Position numbers and translations under genes: made by a program
In this document: piece by piece, positions 34,630-47,298 of the stretch
How the letters are laid out: each line of letters opens with the position of its first letter
How positions within the stretch are numbered: position 1 is the first letter of the stretch
Notes under the pieces: generated by a model
What the model saw: only the letters and a program-made list of their open reading frames with translations
Databases searched by the model: none
Told to the model about the DNA's origin: nothing
NCBI RefSeq assembly: GCF_029867415.1
Contig: NW_026705781.1
Span: 124,001-188,000, forward strand
Source of the DNA: Vicia villosa
Taxonomy: Eukaryota > Streptophyta > Magnoliopsida > Fabales > Fabaceae
DNA: 64,000 nucleotides
Reading direction: 5' to 3'

Positions 34630-36984
34630 TGTCATACCCTAATTTTTGACCCCCATGAGATAACATATCTTCAGGATTTTCATCAGGTCAAAGCAAGTAC
34701 CCAGAGCAGTCACTTCTTCATCTGGCATTAATTCAAGGATGTTCAAAGACAAGAAAACTCAGGCAAAGGATCAATCAATAGAAGGATTGGTCTCTAACAC
34801 AATCATAGGACTCAAAAGCTTCACTTTTATATTCACCTATGATTGATTAGACACCCAGTCATCTGAGTACAGGTTTACTCAGGTCACCAGACTAGGGTTT
34901 TTGAGCCTATCAAGGACTGAAATCAGGGATCACCTTTGGGAAACCCTAAAAAGCTCCAAGACATCTATTAAAGACTTCAATCATCTTCAAATGATCCATA
35001 CAATAAGATCCACTGGACATCACACCTCAATTCAAGATCCACAGTCACCAATTTCATCTTGTCGACAATTAGGGTTTTTAACCTAATTCATCTTGATAGT
35101 TGACTTTTAATCAGGGCATGGATCCAAAACTCAAGACATGATTCAAGAACCTCTACTACCTCAATATAACCCATTTACATCACTCATTTGAGGAGAAGAT
35201 CTTAATTCCACACAAAAGTCCAAAATCTCACTTTATTTGGAAAAAGTCAACTGTATGGGATCACCTTTGACTTTTAAGATTTTTGGTCAAACCATGACTT
35301 TCAAAGATCAATATCATCAATATATGGATATTAAAGTCATTTGACCAAAGAAATTCAAGAAGAATCATCAAGGAGCAAAAAGTCGGGAATTAGGGTTTTT
35401 GAGGGCATTGTGGGAACTCAAAATTTCACCTACACAACTCAAAAAACTTCCAACATGAAAGTTGTAGATCTTGCAAAATAAAACAACATCTTATATAGGA
35501 ACTTTTTCCAAAAGATCAACCATTTAAGAGATTTGGAATTTTCAAAGCTTTAGGTTATAAAAACTCGGAAATTTTTCTAAGTGTTTTTAACCTAGTTTTC
35601 ATCCAACTTTGGGCTCATTTTTCACAATTTTCCCAAATGATTCTGAAGAAACCTCAAACTAATGATTTGAAGTAGATGTTTAGGGCTTTCCAAATTGTGC
35701 TCAACCTTCTCCAAATTCATTTTGAGCTAGGAGTTATGCTTGTTCAAAGTTGGCCTCATAAGGTGAAATTATAGGTCATGTACAAATTGGAACTTTGCAA
35801 TTTTATGCAATTAGCTTCACTAAGTGATGCTACACGACCTCTAATACATCTGCAAGCATGCCATACATCAATTTCCATCATGACATGAGAATTGAGGAAG
35901 ATTCCCAAAAAAACAAAGGCATGTGATTATGTAATGATTGCATTTTTGAATTTATGGCAAATGGTGAATCATCAAGGAATCTTGCTCTAAGCCAATTAGA
36001 ACTCTCCTCTGCATCAGAAATGTTCCCTAAGATCATACAAGATCAATGGTTGGGGAAGCTAGCCCGAAAATGCATCATTGCATTTGGGATATTTTCAAAA
36101 TTTCTTCATGGCTAAGAAACCAAACTCACTTCACTAAGCAAGCTTGCTATGTTCAATTGCTCTGAACCATTTGCCTATAAATAGAGGGGTCTTTCTCATT
36201 CAAAAAACACACCAAAGCAACAGAATTCTTGCTTTCTCTCTTCTTTCTTCATACTTAAGGTTTTCAAAGGTTCTTTGGCAAGAAGACTCAGATTCTTCAA
36301 ACCAGAGCTCTTCCTTTGGAATTAAGTATTCAAACACCTTAGGGGAGTCATTTAGAGGTGATCCAAACCTCTGAAACACTTCTGGGCGTGGAGAATCATC
36401 ATCTTCACCTCTCACTTGGAGCTGTTGCAGTTGGGGTCGAGCAAGAAGTTCTGGGCAATTTCAATCCAAGCCAGGCATCTCAACACCTTCAAAAGGAGTC
36501 ATTGAAGCTATCTGGATCGTTACAACAGCTCTGTAACACCTTTTGATCAGAGGCAAATCTCCATTTTTAAGGTAAGCCTCAAGAACTTCAAACTCTATAA
36601 TTCACGCATGATAAATTAGAAATGAAGTTACCAATTGGTTTCTGCACCTTTAAGGATCATTAACCCTCAATCAATTGCATCATATCATGCATATAGAGTA
36701 TTTCATGTTAAATTTCAGTTTTAGGGTTCTTAGTGTTCATGCGTGCAAATTTTGAGTTACACTGAAAATAAATTAAATTAAAGGATACCATCATGATCCT
36801 CGTTTAAAAACGAGCAAAATCCATGTTTACATCTTTAAGTTTGGTTGAGAAACGAAGGAGATAGCAAAATTTTAAAACTTGAAGCTTGAGGTTGAAGATG
36901 AAGATGGTGGAGCCATTTTTTGAATATCCCAGATTTGAGTTTCTCTTATTTTGAATGATAGCTGTGTCATATACGAATGAATGG

Positions 36985-37065
36985 TAGTGTCCCAGTGGTT
37001 ACAGCGCGCGTCCAAAAGCCTTGCCTTGCCTTAGGTCTGGGGTTCGATCCCCCCTCAGACCTTTT
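36985..37065 (+). other. tRNA-like A/B-box segment in the solo LTR
   Basis: CAGTGGTTACAGCGCGCG (about 36993-37010) resembles an A-box/D-arm, and GGGGTTCGATCCCC (about 37039-37052) is a good B-box/T-arm. A second, weaker one lies at about 37151-37205 (CAGTTGGTATT and GTGGGTTCAAGCC). These resemble tRNA gene promoters but lack a full cloverleaf. Confidence 0.5.
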
Positions 37066-38339
37066 GTTCATTTATTTTCTTTTTTAGCTCATTCATTGCT
37101 TTGTTCTACATATAATCATATGGGCTCCCTTCTTAAACAAGCCACGCGCGTGCCCCAGTTGGTATTTGTTTTGTTTGGTAATCTATAGGGCGTGGGTTCA
37201 AGCCTTGAAGGAGACAAACCCAAATTTTTTATCACTATTTTCCTTTGTTTTATTCACAAACTTCACATAATTATTTAACCTATCAAATTAATCCATTTTC
37301 ACTTCATTTTTCACACACTTGTTATTTAATATACCTATTTTATGAATAATCAAAAAAATCATAAAAATATTATTTATTTCATGTATTTTAATTAGGTTTA
37401 AAATAGTATGTTTTAAGTGTTTTCTTAAATACTTTAAAATATATATATTTTCATTTTGTTTTAACCTAATCATCTTGTAAATATTTTTATGATAAAAACC
37501 TAATTATTTAGGTCTTAATTAGGTATAGATTTTATCTTTACCTTAATTAAGTTGACTTTTGTCAATTTACAAAACTGTTTTCAATCTCTGATTAAACAGA
37601 TGATTAAGGTTTTCAAACAACAAAACCTTATATCATTTCAATCTTTTCCCAACCGTTTTCATAAACAGTAAATCATTTTTAAGTGGGCCTCTATTAGAGT
37701 GTAAGTCCCAACACCTTTTTCTTTTCATATTTTGTTTTCAAAAAACTGTATTTTCAAAATCTCCTTTCTGTTTTCAAAACATTCTTCTGGTATTTGAAGG
37801 GCATTATTCCCGGTGAAACTCTTCAGATACCTATGTGACCTATGTCCATCTTCACTTCTTCTGTTTTCAAAAAAAACCATTAATTGTTTATCATATATAT
37901 TCAACTGTTATCCATCAACTGTTGGTGGGGCTTTGTACATACTTCTTCAAAGGCCTCCACTCCATCCAGGTTAGGCTTTACAAGCTTTCAATTTACAGTC
38001 TTTGTTTAAATTACTGTCAAATATAAACTGTGCATATATTTGTTTAGGACTACGTCTGAGTGTAAACCTTAGGACAGTTAAACTATATATATATTATAGG
38101 AATATGACCTAGGATTGAGAATGTCTTCCCGGTGAAGGCTCTTTCCTAATTAGAGATCTGTAGTTCAAACCCCCCAAGATGAATTATTCCCGGTGAAACA
38201 TCTTGGTAAAAACCTTAGAATCCAAAAAATAGGACACATCCACCCAAAGAGGAATTATTCCCGGTGAAACCTCTTACCCATTTGCTTAAAGCCAAAATAA
38301 GTTCAAAACCACATAGCTTTCTCTTGTGCTATAACAAAG

Positions 38340-39590
38340 ACCCTCGATGACCCTCGATTAGCCTCCTCTTGGGCTTTGTACAAGGACCCACAGGCTTCTT
38401 AAAAGCATTTCCAGCTTCCTCTTGAGCTTGTATACAAGGACCCATCAGGTTTCTTATAAACATAGGAACAGGTCTTTAGTCACCTTTTAACATACCCTGG
38501 TGAGTTTCTTCCAATTTAAGCCAGACTTTAAACAAGCTAAGTTTGTCTCAATTTTACATTGAGTACACCTTTTGGAATGAGAGGCATGGACAGTCTCTGT
38601 CACCCTTATCTTCATTAATCTTCCTTAGCAGAGTCTAGGATCCATGTTTGCTTATCCTCAGCAAGAGTCAGCCTTCATCTTGGGCTTTAAACAAGAAGTC
38701 TCATTAGATAATCTTTCTGCCATCATTTTAACAAAACCCCTGGAAAGGGTTAGCCTCCATTCATTCTTTCATTTTAACAAAAACCCCTGGAAAGGGTTAG
38801 CCTCCAAAATCACTTCTTCAAAAACCAAAGATTCATTTCTCTTAGGAGATAATTTCCCCAAAAGAGTCAAAAACCCCTGGAAAGGGTTAGCCTCCAAAGT
38901 CAATTAATAAAAACCTGTTTAAAAGAATAAAATCCCTGGAAAGGGTTAGCTTCCAAAAATCATTCTTTTCAAAAGATAAATTCTCCAGCTGAGTCAAAAT
39001 CCCTGGAAAGGGTTAGCTTCCAAAAAATTAGTCTTTTAATAAATAAATCCTTCAGTAGGTTCAAAATCCAACAAAAATAGTTAGCCTCAACCTTGGGCTT
39101 CATACAAGGCACCAAAACAATAAAACTCCCCTGTTAATAGTCAGCCTCAACCTTGGGCATTGTACAAGGCAGATAATAGAGTCTCCCCTAGTGAGTCCTT
39201 CATTGTTCAGTAGCCACAACCTTGGGCTTTGTACGAGGCAGATAAACCATATGTCGTGTGTCAAAGATTCCTAACATCTAGGATCTTTTCCCATAGAGTC
39301 ATCCATACTCAGTTTATTTAAGAGTCCGCCACAACCTTGGGCTTCATACAAGGCAGAAAATAATATTTCCCCTAGTTAGAGTCAGCCTCAATTCTGGGCT
39401 TTGTACAGAACACCAAATAAAACCCATCAAAATAGATTTTCCCTAAGTAGAGTCAGCCTCAATTCTGGGTTTTGTACAGAACATAAAAATCCCTTGTAAA
39501 TTAATCCCCAGTGGAGTTTTCTCCCAGAGTCATAATAATAATCAATCAATCAAAAAGCCTCAAGCTTGGGCCTCATACAAGCCAGTTAAA
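38340..39590 (+). repeat. Interspersed short repeats in the solo LTR
   Basis: Two motifs recur: CCCTGGAAAGGGTTAGCCTCC (about five copies, 38738-39020) and CCTCAACCTTGGGCTTCATACAAGG-like units (about ten copies, 38350-39580). Upstream, GAATTATTCCCGGTGAAAC recurs near 38182 and 38246, with a shorter form near 37803. All lie downstream of the TATA-like site, thus in the transcribed LTR. Confidence 0.8.
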
Positions 39591-40537
39591 AAAAATCAAA
39601 TCTTTTATACAGTAGATAGACATAGCTTATCTCTATAAAGAGATCTTTCCTCTATCTCACCACATTCAAACAAACAAACATTACATTTCATTTTAATCAA
39701 GTCTCCCATTTAGGATTTTGAAAGGCATGAGCTGGCAGTAAAACCCAGACATGTGGTAACTTTCCCTAATTTGGATGAGCATTTTTCTTTCATTTAAGAG
39801 GCATTTGACTGGTATACTTGCACATACACAAGTAAGGTCCCCCTCTTGAATGAAATGAATTCAGTTATTCTGTCACTCTTTTAATGTTTGTGGTGGAATA
39901 GTAGAAATACCTCTCTGTAAAGATAACTTCATGTCTCTTTACTGTAAACAGAGATTTAATTCAAGCTTCAACCTTGAGCTTCAAGCAAGGCACCCAAAAA
40001 ATAATTAATAATTAATTAGTTCCCCGAACTACATTAAGCTCTGACTTCCATTAGGGATATGTAGGCATGAGGTTCACAAGGAATCTCAGCGAGCTAATAA
40101 AATACCAAAAATAGTCAGTCTTTCTGTCTGTATTTCTTTTATTCAATTCAATTCATTCTCCTAATACAAAGGAGAAACTTTCCCAATAATCATTAGCAGC
40201 ACAAACACATTTAGACACAGAGAAGGTTCCTGTAGAGTACTACAGATATGTAGGGTGCTTAAACTCTTCCCTATGTATAACCGACCTCCCGGACTCCAAA
40301 ATTTCTAGTCTAGGTGAAATCCCCACACTTAGCAAACTCTTAGGGTTTAGTTGAGATCTTTTTTTCCCTTTCCTACTCGTAGGACAAATAAGAAAGTTCG
40401 TGTGATATCGTAGGAAGAACTGAAACAAAATTCATCCCACCACGGGCGCATTCTCCTTCCAAATTTCGCGTGAAGGGTCTAGCGTGCCGTCCTCCCAAGT
40501 GAAACGGGGAGGTAAAAAAAAACGACACCACACTCTT

Positions 40538-41457
40538 ACAGGCTAAGCCCAATTCCTTGCCACATAGTCCAGATATCCCACTGCACTCACCCAACAATTA
40601 TAGAATCTGAATTTCCTCCTTGCACAAGTAGTCCCAGGAGTAGTTAGGAAAAGAATTGCATGATCAGACACATGTGGAGGTAGGATGGTAAGAACAGCTT
40701 GTCAGTTATCTTATAACCACTCAAGATTGGCCATAAGCCTATTAATGCGGTAGTAGATAGGGTTAGCAGTTTTTTTATTAGTCTAAGTAAAAAACTCACC
40801 TGTATTTTCCATCTCCCCTAAACCAGTAGTATCCATCATGACTTGGAAGTCCTCATATTCTTCCTCAGTGACTAGATTCCCCCCAATCTTGTCATGATTA
40901 TTAGCCATATTATTATAGTCCCCAACTGCACACCAAGGCAAATGCTTCCACAAATGCTTTCTTTGTTCCATCTTTTTATGAGCATAAATGGCAATTAACC
41001 AAAATTTGAACTTACCATCCATCTCATACACACCACAGTGGATAAACTAGCTAAAACTGCTACCATATCTAATATCAACTTTATTATTATTCCACTCAAT
41101 CCACACCCTCCCATTACCATGGTGACAATAGTTATCTAGATATTGTCCCTGGAGGCCAAGCTTATTTCTAATAGTATAGGCTTTATTATCCTTTACCATA
41201 GTTTAAAGTAAAACAATAATATCAGGCTGAAGCTTAAGGAGATGGGAGCTAATCTCCCTTAGCCTACCTGCTTTGTTTAGACCTCTAAAATTCCAAACAG
41301 TTAATATGATCCCCTGCCAATTGGGTCATGTGATACATTCAAAGCTCCCAAAGCCCCAAATTCATTCAGAAATTGTATCACAATAGGAGAATCAGTAAAA
41401 GAAATCCCCTTACCTCTATCACGGGTAGCTTTGCTAACAGTTGTCCTGTAAGTTCAT
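40538..41457 (-). pseudogene. LINE endonuclease domain (L1-type ORF2 start), broken
   Basis: On the minus strand, 41200-41340 encodes a WNFRGLNKAGRLREISSHL segment, the beginning of the plant LINE apurinic-type endonuclease. The open part 40783-41031 has the AIYAHKKMEQRKHLWKHL and WCAVGDYNNM segments (the GDFN catalytic-site block) and ends near the GEFFTW position. The 41340-41457 part may encode the end of ORF1 or the start of ORF2. Stops and shifts make it inactive. The endonuclease would nick target DNA for target-primed reverse transcription. Confidence 0.82.
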
Positions 41458-42508
41458 TGTTTTTAGGATTGGCTTAATTTTTTTAAAACAAATAATGACA
41501 AAAATTATGTAATGTATAATAGGATGTAAAACTTGTTATTATAACATAAGTACAAAATAGGTACAACAAGAAGAAGTCCTATGAGATTTTGGAAGAAGTT
41601 CTGAAATAACATGTCCTATGGAATAACTTTCAACATCGCGCCTGTTGAGCTGGATTGATGAGATTAAATTCCAATTTAACAGATGCAAAATATTCTCTAA
41701 ATATTATGCAAATCATATGAGGCGTTATAGGTTTAAAAGATCTGAAGAATCAATCAGGATATTTGAAAATTATATAGTTTCTAAATATGGAGATAAATTT
41801 GGTAACTAGGGTATTGAAGACCGTGATTATAGCAGAAGTAACTGCTTATTTGTAACAGCAATTTAGCTATGATTTAAGTCCCAAATCCAGTTGGGAATCA
41901 AATTTAAAAAGAAGGGTTTGTGACCTAGTTTGGTATGAACTCAAGACATAGAAGTCTAGGGTTTGTCTAGGTGAATCTCCTGGGCTGTGGGTAGATCACC
42001 ATGTGATTCTCGAAGTTGTGAAGAAAGAGAAGGAGTGTCAACCTTGAAGCCTATAGGTAAAAGGTGTATTGTTCTTGTTGGAAGCTTTGAAGTAACTCTA
42101 AGGTGTTATTCTTAGTCTAGAGTCTTGGCTAGGCATTTTCATGGAAGTGTGTCTTTCAGTTGTTGTTTAAATAGCTGTTACAGGGTTGTAACAAGTAGGT
42201 ATCACTAGGGAGTGAGCAGAGGTTCTCTTCTAAGATAAAGGTTACATTGGGTAGTGAATAGGTAAACCAGAGGTTGTTTATCTGTAAACCGGAGGCTATT
42301 TACATAAAATAGTACTACTGATAATGGAATCTTCTTCCTGGCTTGGTATCCCCCAGAGTAGGTGTGTTTGTCACTGAACTGGGTCAACAATTGATTGTGT
42401 TCTTTACCTTTCAGTACTGTGCGGAATCATTTATATCTTTCATGTGTTTTTCATAATAGACCGGATGTCTCGGCATCTCATAAGACATCTGGTTTTACTG
42501 CACCAACA
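41458..42508 (+). mobile_element. 5' LTR of a plus-strand copia element
   Basis: Starts TGTTTTTAGG and ends CACCAACA (terminal TGTT/AACA inverted repeat), 1051 bp. It is placed just before a copia-type primer site at 42516. The left limit is my best choice; another TG at 41442 is possible. Confidence 0.62.
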
Positions 42509-42515
42509 TTTGAAT

Positions 42516-42527
42516 TGGTATCAGAGC
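42516..42527 (+). other. Primer binding site, initiator-Met tRNA type
   Basis: TGGTATCAGAGC followed by a few hundred bases or less of 5' leader; typical of Ty1/copia. The internal region is cut after about 145 bp by a minus-strand LTR at 42673, so nothing is left of gag or pol. Confidence 0.9.
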
Positions 42528-42672
42528 AGGCATCCTCTCTGTCTCTGGATGCGATCCTGGGAGGACACTTTCTGGTTTGGCAAGGAAGACTCGTACTGCA
42601 AATTTGATTGAACATCGCCTGTTCAATTTGTGTGTACATGGTCCCTTGAAGTGGAGGATGGACTATGCTATG

Positions 42673-43718
42673 TGTTAGGTGTGTCGAAAACCGTTTTGGG
42701 TTATGGTGTGGGTTGAAGAAACGAAAAATACAATAAGGGGGTTGGATTAGGTTTTTAAAACTAATTAAAAATATGACGCGTATGGTTATCCTGGTTTGTT
42801 TGAACTCAAATTACTCTAGTCCACCCTGCCAAGGTGATTATGCCTCTCTCTTACGAGGTCTTAATCCACTAAATCAAAATAATGATTACACAATCACGAA
42901 GACAATTGTCTACACCTTCTCAAGATCAAACCACAACTCGGTTTATTCAAGGAACCACTTATACAATTAAGACTTTGTGTTTAAGAGATTGCTTCTAATA
43001 AGCTATATCACAACTGTGATGTTTACATAAATTTAAGCACAATAAAAATATGAATACACTAAATAGATAATAAGAATTTTGAGTTCTTAAATTTGTGCTT
43101 GCGTTTGTTGTTCTTTTCTCGTTATTCTTCACAATGTCTCCTTTATATAGCGTGAACTTTTGATCCGTTGAGAGACAACCTTTCTTGTTTTGGAATGTTT
43201 GATGAATTGTTAATTAATGTTGTTTCCAAAAATAAAGATTTTGTCCGTTGTAATTAATTTTCAACCGTTACGAAATGATTTTGCATTTGATGATTGAACA
43301 TTAGATCTTTTGATTATCAGAGTAATCTTACAGCTTGTTGGTGCTTGAAGTGTCTGAGTCATTAGAGTTTTACGGATTTTCTTTGTTTGACTTCAGAACA
43401 TCTTGTTCTTGTAAACTTTTTTCAATCACTTAGAACTTCTTGTTATTGTAAAATTCTCTCAACATCTATATCTTCTTATTATTGTAAACCTCTCTCAATG
43501 CAGTCTTTTGCTTCTGAGAAATCACTGTCTATAACATCTTCTTCTTATAAGCTTCTCTCAATGCATCCTTCTGCTTCTGAGAAATCACTTTTACCTACTT
43601 CATAATTTCTTCAATTTAAAACGTAGTATTAGAGTGCATATTTGTTCTTATAAAAAAAATATATGTTTGTTAACATCAAAACTCTTTCGAAGATGTAGAA
43701 CCAAACTATGTTCTAACA
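42673..43718 (-). mobile_element. 3' LTR of a minus-strand copia element
   Basis: On the minus strand it starts TGTTAGAACATAG and ends CACCTAACA (1046 bp), preceded by the purine tract AAAAAGGGGAGAT typical of SIRE-type copia 3' ends. Short repeats with CTTCTGAGAAATCACT lie at 43390-43610. A TATA-like CTATATAAAGG (minus strand, near 43140-43150) is in a fitting place. Confidence 0.78.
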
Positions 43719-44867
43719 ATCTCCCCTTTTTGATGATGACAAAAACTCATATATTTTGAAACAAAAATTAAGAACATAATAGAGTTTGAAACTCCCCCTG
43801 AGTAAAATACTCATATAATTTAAATTACTTCTTTGTAAGATTCTTTATGAGGAAGTTCTGATCTATTGATTTAGCTTTCAATAATTCCTTTAGGATTCCT
43901 GCTTGCTTTTATATGGAAGTTCTGATGAAGCTTTTAAGTACTCCAACTAAATTTGTTGTTATTTTTAACAAATAAACATTCATTTTATATTCAAATGTTT
44001 GAGACTTAGTCTTGATGAACTGTTATGATTTCAAAATATTTTACGTTTCTTCCCCTTTTTGTCATTAATCTAAAAGATACGAAAAGCAATAAACAGAACA
44101 TAAGAGCATAGATAAACAAGAAACAACTTAGCAACAAAATAAATCATTCATTCATTTATAAGGATAAGGTAGTCATGGAAAAAAATACAAAGAAGTGGAG
44201 AAATTTAAGCTAAGATGGTGGTCTAGGTGGAATTCTTGTGAGTAATCCTCTCAGAAAATATTTAATTCTTTGCTTGATTCTTCTTGCTTACTCAACAAGC
44301 CTTTGATCTCCTTATTAGTGTCGTACTGCTTGTCTAACCTTTCCCTAACTACTTCATTCTCTTTCTTCAACTCATCCAGAGTTTAAAGAACCAGAGAGGA
44401 TGAAGTGATGTCAACATAAGAAGTGGGAGCTTAGAAACAATAGTATCTGCTGCTTCTCAGATGAAGTTTCAACAGAATTGCCGTAGTCTTCAAACACGAC
44501 CATGTGTTGAGGTTCCAGATATTTTTCTTTATCTTTTGTTTCCTGTGGCTCCACCCAAGGTTGGTTATCAAGATGATGAACCGGTTTCCTTTCTTAGAGA
44601 CTCATAACTTGATCCTTGAACGCCCTTCAGATGATCACATAAATTTTGTTGAGCAATGTCATAACTCGGTTCCTTCATCTTTCGTGATTCAACGTTGAAC
44701 CACTTTCTGAACTGGGTCTAGAGGAAATCAGAAATTGCTGGATTCAGATTATCCATGCAAGCTTGCTTCAGAGAGTTAATCCATACCTATATTTCATTAT
44801 AAAAACCATCATAGATTTACCAACATATAATTTGGAAGGTTTTGGTTGTGGTTTGGGAATTGGTATT
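43719..44867 (-). pseudogene. Remnant 3' part of a copia element with coiled-coil ORF
   Basis: Sequence next to the purine tract of the 42673 LTR. Between about 44265 and 44380 the minus strand reads a Glu/Lys-rich heptad-like segment (TLDELKKENEVVRERLDKQY). This fits the coiled-coil ORF that SIRE-type elements have after pol, but the match is weak. The rest (43740-44200 and 44400-44867) shows only scattered hydrophilic frames with stops. It is cut at 44868 by an Ogre-type LTR. Confidence 0.45.
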
Positions 44868-45262
44868 TGTCACACCCCAAAATTTGCCCGATCAAATTTA
44901 CGTCTGTTAATCCATCAAGGTTCAACATTAAGAGTCATGGGGTTTGACATTTCTATTGTCAAACCCGCTCTCTTATAAATCAGGTCGAGTTAAAACAAGG
45001 GCGTAATTAACATATGTTTAGGACCCAAACGTTGGGCCCAATTATTACAAGGGTTTTATTACTTTTGGGGGTATCATGGGATTTTATTAATATTTGTTTC
45101 GATTATTATTATTATTATTTTTTTATCATGACTAACTATTAGTATTTAGCATTATAAATTTTTATTATTAATGTTAGTATTAATAGGATTATTATTAGGT
45201 AGTATTAGGATTAGTATTATGATTAATTAGGTTTATTATTGTAATTAGGTTTTAGTAATTAT
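44868..45262 (+). mobile_element. Ogre-type LTR, first part
   Basis: It starts TGTCACACCCCAAAATTTGCCC, similar to the Ogre1 LTR start at 18248, including the paired GGGTTTGACA/TGTCAAACCC block. It is interrupted at 45262 by a copia and resumes at 63307. It contains AT-rich TTATTA simple sequence. Confidence 0.78.
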
Positions 45263-46806
45263 TGTTAGACGATAGGACTGGTCTAAAGGGGGGTGAATAG
45301 ACCCACCTTTTTGACTTAAGAAAATTTTAGCTATTTGAAGCGTGGCTTCCTTGAATCACTTAATCGTCTAAGATGATTATGTTATCGGGGACCGGATATG
45401 TGCACTAAACCGAACGGATGAGAATGACTAATGATGAATTACATTTTAACGAATATCTTGATTGTTTCAATTACACACTATATGGTATATTACTCACAAT
45501 GAACGTTTTCACTAAAATATGAACAAAAAAACTTGATTGAGTAATTTTATCGAACACTTGGTGATCGATATTTTAACTAACCTTAGTTTTTGTTCAATAA
45601 TGGAATTAAACAAAAACAAGTGAAAATGCGATAAAGTAAAAGCGATAAGGAACACGATATTTGTTTAGGCAGTTCCTCTATCGTCCTCGCAGGAGTACGT
45701 CTGCCACTAATTTCAAATGAAATTAGGAAAGTTTTATTTGATTGCACAATGTTTAACAAGGATAGAAAGTACCAATCACCAACTACAATCATGCAGTAAA
45801 ATTGAAATACAATTCGATCCTCCCCTTGATCCAAGTCGAATCAAGTCATTGTCTTAGATCTCTAAGATCAAGACCCTGATCGTTCCTTTCTCAATCCTCC
45901 GGTTGTAGCAAGTTTGTTGAGTAGATCTTCAATCTCTCAAACCCTTATGCACGGCTGAATTGATTACCAAAGCGAATTGATCGTCAAAAACCTTCGAACA
46001 AAATCTTTAATGAAGAAGGAAAAACCCTAAGGTTTTATACAAGAAACACCCTCAACAATCTTTACTCGAACAAGATGAATGTCTACCGTCGACTCTCGAA
46101 CAAGACAAACTCTACCGTCGAACCTTATCAACACACGTTCCTTACTTCGATCGAGAAAGATGATTATGTGTGATTCTCGATCAATAAGCGAAAGGTTGAA
46201 GATGAGAAGAAGCTGAGTCTATATTTCACGTTTCTTGTTGTTTTTGTTTGTAAATGATCACTTGAGTATTTATACCTCATACAATGCATAGATCAAATTA
46301 AACACAGCAGAAAACCAGAATTATTAGCGACAGGTCGACCTGTTCTCTGCAAAGGTCGACCTATGTAATGCTTTGCACCTAAAATAAATGAGGCAATGTG
46401 ACACTTGCGTCGACCTAAAGGGTCGGCATGCGCATTCCCGTGGATTCCCCAAAAGGCCATGCGTCGACCTAATGAAGCAATGCGTCGACGCATTCCATTC
46501 TTGCACTTGAGCAGCCAAACATTGATGCATCGACCTGAAGGGTCGGCGTGCGCATTCCCGTGAATTCCTCAAAAACCCAATCCGTCGACCTAAGAAGGTA
46601 ATGCGTCGACGCATTCATCCTTCTTCTGAGTTTCTTCACAAAGAGCTTGCAATAGGTCGACCTATGATGTGTGTGAGTCGACCTATTGGTGTTTTGTGTC
46701 CAAAAGTGCTTGTCTTGGTTGCATGTGCTTGATTTTTATGTTTCTACTTAAGTTGCGGTTGATTCACAATATTTTGACAACATGAAAACAACACCTTGCC
46801 CTCACA
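45263..46806 (-). repeat. 3' LTR of the SIRE-type copia
   Basis: Starts TGTGAGGGCAAGG (minus) and ends GATCGTCTAACA-like; 1544 bp. A TATA-like GTATAAATACTC (minus strand, 46265-46276) gives the promoter. The palindromic array at 46320-46690 is upstream of it. The purine tract AAAAAGGGGGAGTA lies just outside, at 46807-46820. Confidence 0.88.
46320..46690. repeat. Palindromic GTCGAC array in copia U3
   Basis: AGGTCGACCT occurs three times and TGCGTCGACGCA twice, with several GTCGACCT half-forms, in 370 bp. They are part of two roughly 130-bp imperfect tandem units (around 46407-46620). The same array is present in the other LTR at 62810-63180. Confidence 0.85.
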
Positions 46807-47298
46807 TACTCCCCCTTTTTGATGATGGAAAAATTTGTGAATCTTAGTCTAGGTGTTGCTTGTCTGAAATGAATGCTCCCCCTTTCTGTATGCTCCCCCT
46901 TTCTTGGTGCGTTTGGTTTCCATTGCATGTTGATTCACTCGGTTTTATCCCCCTTTGATAACATCAAAAAGAGACAGATAATATTATACATATATGACGG
47001 AATACCATATCTCAATCTTGATCATTACTAAGCCCTTTTGCAATCATAATCATAAAGCACTCATTCACATAAAACAATGCTTAATGATAAAATAAACGGC
47101 AACATAACATAAATAGCTAAACGCATAATGAGCACATAGCTCCATTCAAATCCTTACACAATCACAAAGTACGGTAGAATTTAGTCCAGCATAAAATAAG
47201 ATGAAGTCACAAAATAGAAGAAAATGTTCATGACAATATTGAAATGGTAAATGCAAAAAAAAATTATGAACACATTTCAACTTTACCGTAGTGATACA
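46807..47298 (-). other. Copia 3' UTR and polypurine tract
   Basis: About 490 bp between the pol stop and the LTR, with the purine tract AAAAAGGGGGAGTA (minus) at the LTR edge. No additional ORF after pol fits here, unlike many SIRE elements. Confidence 0.75.

Larger units (their letters stand above)
34630..40532 (+). mobile_element. 5.9-kb solo LTR of an Ogre-type element
   Basis: It starts TGTCATACCCTAATTTTTGACC and ends CGACACCACA. CTCTT flanks it at 34625-34629 and 40533-40537, and LINE sequence continues on both sides, so the boundaries are firm. There is no internal region, hence a solo LTR formed by LTR-LTR recombination. TATA-like CCTATAAATAG near 36175 marks the promoter. The Ogre R/U5-type block CCCCGAACTACATTAAGCTCTGAC is near 40021. 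Length is at the upper end for plant LTRs but usual for Ogre. Confidence 0.88.

Noticed and set aside
36985..37065. A functional tRNA gene
   Set aside because: Only A/B-box-like parts; I cannot fold a complete acceptor and anticodon arm.
38644..38907. 87-residue open frame with internal repeats
   Set aside because: Arises from the 21-bp CCCTGGAAAGGGTTAGCCTCC repeat in the solo LTR.
46293..46614. Arginine-rich minus-strand frames repeated near 62.8-63.1 kb
   Set aside because: They translate the palindromic GTCGAC array of the copia LTR, not a gene.
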